In this document: piece by piece, positions 39,191-46,899 of the stretch
Numbering within the stretch: position 1 is the stretch's first letter
Layout of the letters: every line of letters starts with the position of its first letter
Assembly (NCBI GenBank): GCA_903881085.1
Contig: CAIRSA010000289.1
Span: 1 to 64,000, forward strand
Origin: an uncultured Acidobacteriia bacterium
GTDB lineage: Bacteria > Acidobacteriota > Terriglobia > Bryobacterales > Bryobacteraceae
Direction of reading: 5' to 3'
Length of the DNA: 64,000 nucleotides
Notes under the pieces: model-generated
Told to the model about the DNA's origin: nothing
The model's database searches: none
What the model saw: only the letters and a program-made list of their open reading frames with translations
Made by a program: the position numbers and the translations under genes

Positions 39191-41200
39191 ATGAACAGAA
39201 AACTCACATTCACACTGCTCGCCTCCTTCGCCGCAGCTATTGCTCAACCGGTGGTCGCGCCGACGAATGAGCCGACCGGACCCATTCGTGGGAAAACCGT
39301 GTTCGAAGATTACAACGTCTCGGAGTATTTTGAGACCGGCTACCGCTTCCACAGCGTGGAGGGCAATGAAGGTAAATATCGCAGCGACGTCAATTTCGGC
39401 AATGGAATCCGGTTGCTGGGGAGCCAGTTCAGCATGTACTCGAAAGCCGGCAAGGGCAAGTACTTCGATGAACTGGTGATCAGCACGCAAGGACTCGGCA
39501 ATGACCCTTACGAATCGGCCACGTTGCGAATTCAAAAGAACCGGCTTTACCGTTACGACATGTCATGGCGATCGAACAACTACTTCAACCCGGCGTTAAC
39601 CATCAGCAACGGGCAGCATCTGATTGACACGGTACACAAGCTGCAGGATCACGATCTGACCTTGCTGCCACAATCGAAGATCAAGTTCTTTCTCGGGTAC
39701 ACGCGCAACTCACAAAACGGCCCGGCGCTTAGCACGACGCAACAGTTCGATAACCGCAGCGACGAATTCCCGTTGTTCCAAAACATCCGCCGCATGCGCA
39801 ACGAGTTCCGCATCGGCAATGAGATCGACGTGTTCGGATTCCGCCTGAACTGGATGCATGGCTGGGACAACTTCAAAGAAGACAGCGGCACAACGTCAAC
39901 CGGGCTGAACCAGGGAAACAACCTTACCGACAGCACAACGCTCACGTCGTTCAAACGCGCTGAACCCTTGCGTGGCAGTGCGCCGTACTGGCGCCTGAAC
40001 CTCATTAACGACAGGCAGAAATGGTACCTGATCAACGGACGCTTCACACACACCTCAGGCAAGAACAATTTTGTCTTTGACCAGACGGCCATCGGCACGG
40101 ATCGCTTTGGCAGCGGCGCCAATAAGCAGGACGTCCTGTTTGGAAACGCCAACCGCCCGGTGACCACGGGCAACCTGACCGTGAGCATCTTCCCGTCCGA
40201 TAAATGGACGATCTCCAATCACACTGCGGTCACCAACACCAAAATGGAAGGAACTTCGAGTTTCCTTGAGGTCAACAATGCGACGAAAGACGACATTTTG
40301 TTGAACTTCCAATACCTGGCGATCCGCACCATCAGCAATCTGACGGACGTTACCTACCGGCCTACGAAATACGTCCAGTTCAACGGCGGCTACAGTTACT
40401 CGAACCGCCTGATCCGGTCTGTGCAGGATACCGACCTGCCGCCGCTGAAGCTGCCGGTGGCAGCCGAACAGACCAACACAACAAATTCCGGCCGGTTTGG
40501 CGTGCGTCTGACGCCAGTGAAGAAGCTGCGTATCAGCCTCGACAGCGAACTGGCTCGCTCCGATAAACCAATCTATACAACCAGCGATAAGAACTACCAC
40601 GCGCTGGGCGGACGGGTTCAGTGGAAAGAGAAGAACCTGACGCTCTCCGCATCGGCGCGTTCAAGCTACAACACCAACTCGTCAAACCTCTTCGTCTACG
40701 CATCGAAGGGCCGCAGCTACAGCTTCGATGCCAACTACAGCGCGAAGACCTGGTTATCATTCGATGCCGGCTACACCAAAATGCATCTGGATACGGTCAG
40801 TGGGATTGCCTACTTCGCACTCCAGGGCGGAAGAAATCCGTCGTTGATTCACGGCGACGAATCCCTCTATATCAGCAACATCCATTCAATCAACATCGGT
40901 GCACGCGCGGCAATCCGCAAACGCGCCGACATCTTCTTCGGCTATTCCCGCGTGCAGGATCTGGGCGATGGCAGAGCGACTGCCGCCGCTGGTCCCAATG
41001 TGGCAACCCTGTCAGCCTTCCTGGTGGCGCAGACGTTTCCGCTCTCGTACCAGTCGCCGCTGGTGCGCTTGTCGCTCAAGCTGCACGAGCGGCTACGGTG
41101 GAACTTCGGATACCAGTATTATGACTATTCGGAGAAGTTTCTGTTGCTACAGAACTATCAGGCAAATACATGTTATACCAGCTTGACGTGGTCGTTCTAA
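39191..41200 (+). CDS. Large outer-membrane beta-barrel, MtrB/PioB-like
   Basis: This 669-residue protein has a signal peptide (MNRKLTFTLLASFAAAIAQP). The sequence is almost entirely alternating beta-strands and turns (ETGYRFHSVEGNEGKYRSDV, VQFNGGYSYSNRLIRSV, LRWNFGYQYYDYSEKF) and ends LTWSF with terminal Phe. Size, and position directly after a decaheme cytochrome (AAGGAGACG before the ATG), identify it as the likely sheath of an MtrA/MtrB-type conduit. The N-terminal CxxC of Shewanella MtrB is not present. No outer-surface multiheme cytochrome (MtrC/OmcA-like) follows. Direct homology to MtrB should be confirmed by profile search. Confidence 0.8.
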   Translation: MNRKLTFTLLASFAAAIAQPVVAPTNEPTGPIRGKTVFEDYNVSEYFETGYRFHSVEGNEGKYRSDVNFGNGIRLLGSQFSMYSKAGKGKYFDELVISTQGLGNDPYESATLRIQKNRLYRYDMSWRSNNYFNPALTISNGQHLIDTVHKLQDHDLTLLPQSKIKFFLGYTRNSQNGPALSTTQQFDNRSDEFPLFQNIRRMRNEFRIGNEIDVFGFRLNWMHGWDNFKEDSGTTSTGLNQGNNLTDSTTLTSFKRAEPLRGSAPYWRLNLINDRQKWYLINGRFTHTSGKNNFVFDQTAIGTDRFGSGANKQDVLFGNANRPVTTGNLTVSIFPSDKWTISNHTAVTNTKMEGTSSFLEVNNATKDDILLNFQYLAIRTISNLTDVTYRPTKYVQFNGGYSYSNRLIRSVQDTDLPPLKLPVAAEQTNTTNSGRFGVRLTPVKKLRISLDSELARSDKPIYTTSDKNYHALGGRVQWKEKNLTLSASARSSYNTNSSNLFVYASKGRSYSFDANYSAKTWLSFDAGYTKMHLDTVSGIAYFALQGGRNPSLIHGDESLYISNIHSINIGARAAIRKRADIFFGYSRVQDLGDGRATAAAGPNVATLSAFLVAQTFPLSYQSPLVRLSLKLHERLRWNFGYQYYDYSEKFLLLQNYQANTCYTSLTWSF

Positions 41201-41204
41201 TGCT

Positions 41205-41522
41205 ATGGGACTCAGACTGACGGATTCGGGGTTTCTTGCACTTGTCCTGATTGCCATTACGGCATTGATGGCATGGGTCCGCCCGAAGATGGCGACCGAA
41301 AGCAATTGGCCATTGCTTTATTTCATTGGTCTGGTTCTGTACCAGAAAATGAACGAGGAGTTGCTTCATCCATATCCAATCTTTATTGGAATACTCTGCG
41401 CGGGGCTAATCCGCTTTGAGTTCATGAGCCCGCGTTGGGTGAAGTATGTGCGTTGGATCGAACTGGTGACCCTGGTTTACGTCATCATGAAGTTGCTTGG
41501 CTTCGTGATGTATTTTTTCTAG
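41205..41522 (+). CDS. Small membrane protein, unknown function
   Basis: Not recognised. This 105-residue protein has three or four hydrophobic segments (SGFLALVLIAITALMAWV, WPLLYFIGLVLYQ, IFIGILCAGLIRF, LVTLVYVIMKLLGFVMYFF). It starts four bases after the barrel gene stop and so probably belongs to the cytochrome-barrel transcript. It could assist assembly or anchor of the conduit; this is inference. Its end overlaps the convergent PAAR gene by four bases. Confidence 0.75.
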   Translation: MGLRLTDSGFLALVLIAITALMAWVRPKMATESNWPLLYFIGLVLYQKMNEELLHPYPIFIGILCAGLIRFEFMSPRWVKYVRWIELVTLVYVIMKLLGFVMYFF

Positions 41523-41809
41523 CCGCCTATAATCACGGTCGGTTCACCCAGCACGATGGTGCCGCCATGCGCTGTCAGGTCGCCAATGCGGGCGGCAGGC
41601 ATACCTCCAATCATCACGGTCATAGAGCCTAATGCAATGACATCGGGCGGTCCGACGCACGTAGCCATGTCACCCACGCGAGCAGCGGGCAGCATGCCGA
41701 TCAGAACGGTGGGGCAACAGGGAGGCAGGATGGGCCCTCCGACGTGCGGGACCAAAACGGTCACCATCGGACAGACGTGCATATCGGTCATTCTGGCTGC
41801 TGGGGGCAT
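41519..41809 (-). CDS. PAAR-domain T6SS spike tip protein
   Basis: This 96-residue single-domain PAAR protein is the cone that caps the VgrG trimer and helps load effectors. It shows the repeated PAARxGD pattern: MPPAARMTDMH at the start, LPAARVGDMA in the middle and MPAARIGDLTAHGG near the end, with zinc-type His/Cys (H11, C13, C31-C32, C51, H80). There is no C-terminal extension, so it is a plain tip, not an evolved effector. It is the last gene of the T6SS operon, 6 bp after the 676-residue gene. Confidence 0.95.
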   Translation of the reverse strand: MPPAARMTDMHVCPMVTVLVPHVGGPILPPCCPTVLIGMLPAARVGDMATCVGPPDVIALGSMTVMIGGMPAARIGDLTAHGGTIVLGEPTVIIGG

Positions 41810-41815
41810 GGCTGT

Positions 41816-43846
41816 TTAGGCAGGCGCATTCGAAGCATGCGTCCACTTCTCCTCCTTTTTCACTGTATCGTATTCCGCTTTTTTGATCTCAACGCCGCTT
41901 GCGCTGTTCAATCTTCCCTCCAGTGGGAAGAAAGGAATCACTTCCGGCTTTGCAGGCGCGTCACCATCGCGATCGAGTTTACTATTCATATCGTCGCGAT
42001 ACCCGGTTAAGTTCTGGCCACCAGAGCCGACTTGCAGGCCGTCGCGCGTGGCGCGGTCGTAAACCTTCTCCGCGCGCTGCTTCGCTTCGCGCACATCGTC
42101 AACGCTTTTCTGCGCGGCCTTCATCGTGTTGCGGGCGAATTTAATTGCATCGGCCACCGGGCCCAATTTGCCAAAGGTATTATCAATCAGCAAATCCCAG
42201 ACCGGAAAAAATGTATTGCGGAAATTCAGCGCCAGAATGTAAGGAAACAGACCAAAGTAAACCTCCATGGTCATGGCCTTCTGCTTATTGGCCTGCTGGC
42301 GCAGCCCTTCCAGCACATCGACGCACTGTCCGATCATGATCTTAAGGACTGGATCGAGCTTGGCCCCAAGTTCTTCGTTCAACTTGTCCTCGCCCGCATC
42401 GAGCGCGCGGCCAGGCGAAAGATTGACGCCCTGGACGCCATAAGAAAAGTCCTTCGCCTTCTGCAGAAAGGATACCTTCGAGATCAGCAGGTCAACAATT
42501 TTCTGCAGCAGCCGCTTGCGGGCGGCCTCAAAAACCTGATCCTCGGGAATGGCCGAAGCCGGATCCACTTCGCAAAGCTTTTTATAAATGGCGCGCAGGA
42601 ATTCATCGTTAATTTCTACGATCTCCTCGATCACATCGGTCAAAAAGTCAGGCAAACCCTTCTGCTTGATGGCATCCTCGAAGGCGGAAACAACCATTGC
42701 AGCAACTTCCTTGGCCGGCTTGATCGGGGGCTTGGGCTTGCCATCCACGGGATCCGGCGGCGGAGCAATCCCGAAAGCGAGATCGACGAAAGGAGCTCCC
42801 GGAGCATCCTTACTAGCACCCTCAAAGAAGTCCTTGATGTCCTTTTGCGCCTTATCGACCTTGTCCTTGGTCTCCTCGACTGTCTTGTAAGCGTCGTTGA
42901 GAGCTTTAACCGGCGTCGGATCGCTGTTCGAATTGGAGTTGGCGTTCGGGTCAGGCTCAGGATCCGGCTTCGGATGCCACACCGGATAGACCGGCGAAAA
43001 CTTGGTCTGAATCGCATTGATGGAAATCTGTCGGCACGCATCGCAAATTTTCTGCTCCTGCGCACTGCTGATGCGAACAAAGATGGCCACGTAGACATCG
43101 AACATCTTGAACGCGATTCCTTGGATCACGTTCATGATTTTGCCAAGGCTCCCCACAGCACCCGAAATCGCGCTGATCTGGCCGAGCATGCCCGCACCTC
43201 CGCCTGAGCCCGGCGGCTTGGTGATCATATCGTCACGGAACTTGGCGAAATTACGGTAGCCCTGGTAGAGGTCGACCCCGGTTTTGTGAATGTCCGTATA
43301 CTTGACGGAGGCAGTATTCAAGACTCCCCCGGCAGCTTTGATCTTGGCGCCATACGCATCCAGATCGGACGCCTTCGGGCCCGCATTACTGCCGCCGCCT
43401 CCGCCCAGAAGATCGCCGGCCATTGCCAGAGCATCGCCCACGCCACCCTTGCTGTCCTCATATTCCTTGAGAACTCGCTGGCATCCGGTCATGAAACCAC
43501 TCACCAGAATCGCCTCGCGCTCCAATGCCGCACGAAACATGAATGCGTGCGACTTCGCGCCCTTTTCCAGATCGAGCAACGCATCATCCGTCTTTGTCCC
43601 GTGACCAAAATTGGTAGAGATATCAGGATAAACGTAGCCGAAGTGAAGGAACTCAATGGCCGCACCGCCATCATGGACACGAAGATCTTCAGGAGCATGC
43701 GCACCGCCCTGGTTGGGTTCGGGAACAGCCAGTTGATCGCCCTTCACCCAAATGAGCGTTTCGTCCTTGATAGCGGCCGGGCCGCCACCCTTGGGACCGC
43801 CAAGGATGTTGCTTGCCGCACTGAGAGCACTTCCAATTGCGTCCAT
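41816..43846 (-). CDS. Large unrecognised T6SS-operon protein, candidate cargo
   Basis: Not recognised. The 676-residue protein has no signal peptide. The N-terminus is Gly/Ala-rich (SAASNILGGPKGGGPAAI), with strands near 30-80 (LIWVKGDQLAVPEPNQGG). Gly-rich linkers lie near 145 and 210. A hydrophobic/amphipathic stretch at about 215-265 (MLGQISAISGAVGSLGKIMN, IAFKMFDVYVAIFVRIS) precedes an Asp/Pro/Asn linker (PKPDPEPDPNANSNS). A long helical region follows, with a second apolar stretch (VYFGLFPYILALNFRNTFFP). GAGGA precedes its ATG. Its place between the vgrG/LysM genes and PAAR is where effectors lie. The apolar segments would suit a membrane-acting toxin, but a structural adaptor is also possible. 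No adjacent immunity gene is obvious. Confidence 0.8.
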   Translation of the reverse strand: MDAIGSALSAASNILGGPKGGGPAAIKDETLIWVKGDQLAVPEPNQGGAHAPEDLRVHDGGAAIEFLHFGYVYPDISTNFGHGTKTDDALLDLEKGAKSHAFMFRAALEREAILVSGFMTGCQRVLKEYEDSKGGVGDALAMAGDLLGGGGGSNAGPKASDLDAYGAKIKAAGGVLNTASVKYTDIHKTGVDLYQGYRNFAKFRDDMITKPPGSGGGAGMLGQISAISGAVGSLGKIMNVIQGIAFKMFDVYVAIFVRISSAQEQKICDACRQISINAIQTKFSPVYPVWHPKPDPEPDPNANSNSNSDPTPVKALNDAYKTVEETKDKVDKAQKDIKDFFEGASKDAPGAPFVDLAFGIAPPPDPVDGKPKPPIKPAKEVAAMVVSAFEDAIKQKGLPDFLTDVIEEIVEINDEFLRAIYKKLCEVDPASAIPEDQVFEAARKRLLQKIVDLLISKVSFLQKAKDFSYGVQGVNLSPGRALDAGEDKLNEELGAKLDPVLKIMIGQCVDVLEGLRQQANKQKAMTMEVYFGLFPYILALNFRNTFFPVWDLLIDNTFGKLGPVADAIKFARNTMKAAQKSVDDVREAKQRAEKVYDRATRDGLQVGSGGQNLTGYRDDMNSKLDRDGDAPAKPEVIPFFPLEGRLNSASGVEIKKAEYDTVKKEEKWTHASNAPA

Positions 43847-43855
43847 AGTTCCTCT

Positions 43856-44479
43856 TTACGGGTGCAGCGCCTGGAGTTTGGATTTCGTGCCGCCATCCAA
43901 TTCCCCACTATCCGGCAGGCCATTTTTCGCCTGAAAGTCCTTGAGCGCGGCTTTCGATTCGTCGCTCCAGTCGTTGTCTTCGCTGCCGCAACTAAATCCG
44001 AGATTATTGAGACGCTGTTTCACGCCTGAGATCTCGTCGATTGGATTCAGGAAGCCCAGCTTGATGGGGATGATCTCTTTGCCGGCATTCAGCTTCAACG
44101 AGCCGCCCTTGCAGTTCGGCGGAATGAACTCCTCCAGCTTGCCGTCGCCATCGAGCTTTCCGGTGATAAGCTTGCCGTCGAGCTCCAGAACATAGTCTTC
44201 GCCAGCGCGCGGCTCTCCCAGCAGGAAAAGCTGCATCTTCATTTTGGCCGGCACGCCTTTTCGCTTAAACACGTGGCGAGCATCCGTACCGCGCGATTCG
44301 GTCCTCAACTCCAGGTCTGGGATGAATACCTCGTCGCCTTCCATAATCTGGTGCGGATTCTTGCGTTTGGCCTTGAGTGCGGCATTCTCGCCATGGTCCC
44401 AGAGCTTCTGCCAAAAATGGCCGTTGTCATGGGCAAGGCTCAAGATGCTGTCTCCTTGCGATGCAGTGATTTTTGCCAT
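43856..44479 (-). CDS. LysM and peptidoglycan-binding-domain protein of the T6SS operon
   Basis: This 207-residue protein has a LysM-like N-terminus (about 3-55: ITASQGDSILSLAHDNGHFW ... IMEGDEVFIPD), a middle beta-domain (ELDGKLITGKLDGDGKLEEF) and a C-terminal PG-binding-1 domain (about 147-205: ISGVKQRLNNLGFSCG, SKAALKDFQAKNGLPDSGEL). No signal peptide, so it is probably delivered or assembled with the spike rather than exported by Sec. In many T6SS spike islands such proteins follow vgrG and are thought to act as adaptors or to target peptidoglycan. No catalytic motif is visible. Confidence 0.88.
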   Translation of the reverse strand: MAKITASQGDSILSLAHDNGHFWQKLWDHGENAALKAKRKNPHQIMEGDEVFIPDLELRTESRGTDARHVFKRKGVPAKMKMQLFLLGEPRAGEDYVLELDGKLITGKLDGDGKLEEFIPPNCKGGSLKLNAGKEIIPIKLGFLNPIDEISGVKQRLNNLGFSCGSEDNDWSDESKAALKDFQAKNGLPDSGELDGGTKSKLQALHP

Positions 44480-44488
44480 AAGAGTCTC

Positions 44489-46879
44489 CTACTTCGGTTC
44501 CCACGCGTCTTTGTCGAGGTTCGGGAAGGTGATGTCGCAGTTGCCTGGATCGATATTCTCCACGCGATAGAGGCCCTTCTCATCGGTAGTGCCGTCGCTC
44601 ACCGAACCATCCGGTAATGTCACGCGGACCGATTCGCTGGGGATCGGCTGACCGGCGTCATCGAGAAGCTGAACCTCCACCCAGTGCTTCTTGTCTTTGT
44701 TCTCCTCCGAGGTTGGATCGTGCGTTGGTGCGTCCGAGCCGGCGCCACCGCTGCCGCCGCTGCCCGCTGATGAGGAAGATGACGCCGAGAGCGGGTCCGG
44801 CTTAGTGGTCTCGCCGGGTTTCATCGGCTCAAGCGGATCAAGCGGAGCGATGGGTGACACAAGCGGATTGGCCGAGGCCGACCCAGGGCCTCCCCCGCTA
44901 TTAATCATCACCATCGGCATGCCGACTATCGCGACTCCAGAGGGAGTAATATTGATAAAATTACCGCCAACCTTTAGGGTAATACCAAGCATGCCTTCTA
45001 TCACCACGTTCATGCCCTGCAGGTAGTAGGAACCAGTGTTGCTTTCGCTGTGGCTCATGAACTCTTCGCCGACGGCCTGCGCCTTGACGGAAAGCGATCC
45101 TCCGATATTCACGGCCTGCTTGCCGCCAACGTCGACATTCACATCCCGAACAGTCTTGACCACCAGATCGCGCTTGATGGTCTGGTGCTGATCGCGGCCA
45201 ACCTTCTCAATCTTGTCGTTGTTTACCGTGCAGCTGTAATCTTTTTCATTCAGCTCGGTCCGATTGTTTTCCGCGCGAATCTCAAAATCTTTTTGCGCAT
45301 GGATGTAAATGTGCTCGGAGCCCTGCTTGTCTTCAAAGCGGATCTCGTTGTTATCTTTCTTGCCGCCCTGTACCGTGCGTGTCCGGATGCCGCTCTGCGT
45401 CTTGTTTGCAGGCAGTTCGTAGGGTGGCATGAGCTGCGCGTTATAGACGCTGCCGACAATGATCGGCCGGTCCGGGTCGCCTTCCTCAAACGACACTACC
45501 ACTTCCTGTCCAATACGAGGGATGTGGATCGCTCCCCACTGTCCTCCGGCCCAATAAGTTGCCACACGAACCCAGCAGGAGGAGCCGATGTCGTACTTGC
45601 CTTGGCGGTCCCAATGGAACTGCACCTTGACGCGCGAATACTTGTCAGTAAAAATCTCTTCGCCCGCGGGCCCCACCACGACAGCCGTCTGCGTCCCGTG
45701 AATCACCGGCTTGGGCGTAATCTGCTGCGGACGATAGGGCAGTTCAAGCGGAATGCAGCTGAATTCGTTCGAAGCTTCCAGTTGCGGCGGGTCGGCATCG
45801 GGAATGTATTCCTGCTCGCAATGCAGTGTGACCGAGGTGACAATGTATGTACCGTCATCCGTGAAATGGCGCTGGAGCGTAAATTTATGGCCCGCCGTAA
45901 GGCCGAGGTAATTGCTCTCGCCCTGCAGTTCGATCCCGGCCACGGTATCCTGCTCCATGCGGATTCCCACGGTGCGTTTGTTGTCCTCGAAAATCTTCTG
46001 AACATCCGATGGGTTATCTCCGCCGCCCTTCTCGATTCCATCGAAACGTTGACTATATGCGCCGGGGTAGTCGTAGATTTCCAGCTTGTCGTTTCCGCCG
46101 GTTTTCAACTTGTGATTGATCGTGCCGATCTTGACGTTTTCCAGCACCGTCTTTTCGGCATCCAGATGCTTGTGGGGCAACTCGAAGCAGTGATCCCACA
46201 GCAGATACTTGCCGGAACGTAGCTCCTGCGATTTATTCCAACCGGTGATCCTCTCCTCGTCCCGCGTGCCGCCGAATATCTCCTCATAGATCAACGTATC
46301 GTCAATGGGCATCGCAGCGTGCGACTGCGGAGTGTTGGCGATCACCATTTTATGGCCATCGGCCGTATGCTTGAAGTAGTAGTAGATCCCCTCCTCTTCC
46401 ATCAATCGCGAGACGAACTCAAAATCACTTTCACGGTATTGCACGCAATAATCGCGCTTCTCGAACGTGCCCTGGATCTCATAGGCTGCGTCGAAGCCCT
46501 GCAGCACTTGCTTGAGAATGTCGGGCACACTGATTTGTTGAAAGATGCGGCTCTGGCGGATGCGGGTCAACAGCCAGATCTTCGGCACAAGTTCCATCGA
46601 ATAGGCGGTGAATTCAGTGCCTCGGGCGCCGCGGGCGAAGCGGTTGGCGATGCCGTTGATGTAGCGGAATTTGCCCCCAGTGGTTTCCACTTTCACGGTG
46701 ACGGGCTGGCCCAGGATTTTATCGAAGGCCAGCGCGCCACGCTGTTCACAGATCATGTCCAGCTCGAAATGGAACAGGCCAGAGATCGATTCCGTGCCTC
46801 TGATTTTTTTCAGCAGCAAGGCGTCTTTGCCGAGCGGCGTCTGCACCTGGATTCTTCGATTCTCTTGCGTGAATGGCAT
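44489..46879 (-). CDS. vgrG: VgrG spike protein (TssI) with C-terminal beta-sandwich extension
   Basis: This 796-residue spike trimer subunit has a gp27-like N-terminal half (RGTESISGLFHFELDMICEQ, YRESDFEFVSRLMEEEGIYY), a gp5 OB-fold (TDKYSRVKVQFHWDRQGKYD, SCWVRVATYWAGGQWG) and a gp5 needle with repeating polar strands. After GMPMVMINSGGGPGSA comes a Pro/Ser/Gly linker, then about 75 residues (HWVEVQLLDDAGQPIPSESV, GTTDEKGLYRVENIDPGNCD) resembling a SpaA/carboxypeptidase-regulatory-like sandwich. That extension probably docks cargo rather than acting as a toxin. It follows clpV and precedes the LysM/PGBD gene by 9 bp. Confidence 0.95.
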   Translation of the reverse strand: MPFTQENRRIQVQTPLGKDALLLKKIRGTESISGLFHFELDMICEQRGALAFDKILGQPVTVKVETTGGKFRYINGIANRFARGARGTEFTAYSMELVPKIWLLTRIRQSRIFQQISVPDILKQVLQGFDAAYEIQGTFEKRDYCVQYRESDFEFVSRLMEEEGIYYYFKHTADGHKMVIANTPQSHAAMPIDDTLIYEEIFGGTRDEERITGWNKSQELRSGKYLLWDHCFELPHKHLDAEKTVLENVKIGTINHKLKTGGNDKLEIYDYPGAYSQRFDGIEKGGGDNPSDVQKIFEDNKRTVGIRMEQDTVAGIELQGESNYLGLTAGHKFTLQRHFTDDGTYIVTSVTLHCEQEYIPDADPPQLEASNEFSCIPLELPYRPQQITPKPVIHGTQTAVVVGPAGEEIFTDKYSRVKVQFHWDRQGKYDIGSSCWVRVATYWAGGQWGAIHIPRIGQEVVVSFEEGDPDRPIIVGSVYNAQLMPPYELPANKTQSGIRTRTVQGGKKDNNEIRFEDKQGSEHIYIHAQKDFEIRAENNRTELNEKDYSCTVNNDKIEKVGRDQHQTIKRDLVVKTVRDVNVDVGGKQAVNIGGSLSVKAQAVGEEFMSHSESNTGSYYLQGMNVVIEGMLGITLKVGGNFINITPSGVAIVGMPMVMINSGGGPGSASANPLVSPIAPLDPLEPMKPGETTKPDPLSASSSSSAGSGGSGGAGSDAPTHDPTSEENKDKKHWVEVQLLDDAGQPIPSESVRVTLPDGSVSDGTTDEKGLYRVENIDPGNCDITFPNLDKDAWEPK

Positions 46880-46899
46880 GGGTTTTCTTTCTTTGATTT

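Noticed and set aside
42032..43207. 391-codon plus-strand frame opposite the 676-residue T6SS gene
   Set aside because: The minus frame has a ribosome binding site and operon spacing; the plus frame is Arg/Leu-rich shadow sequence.
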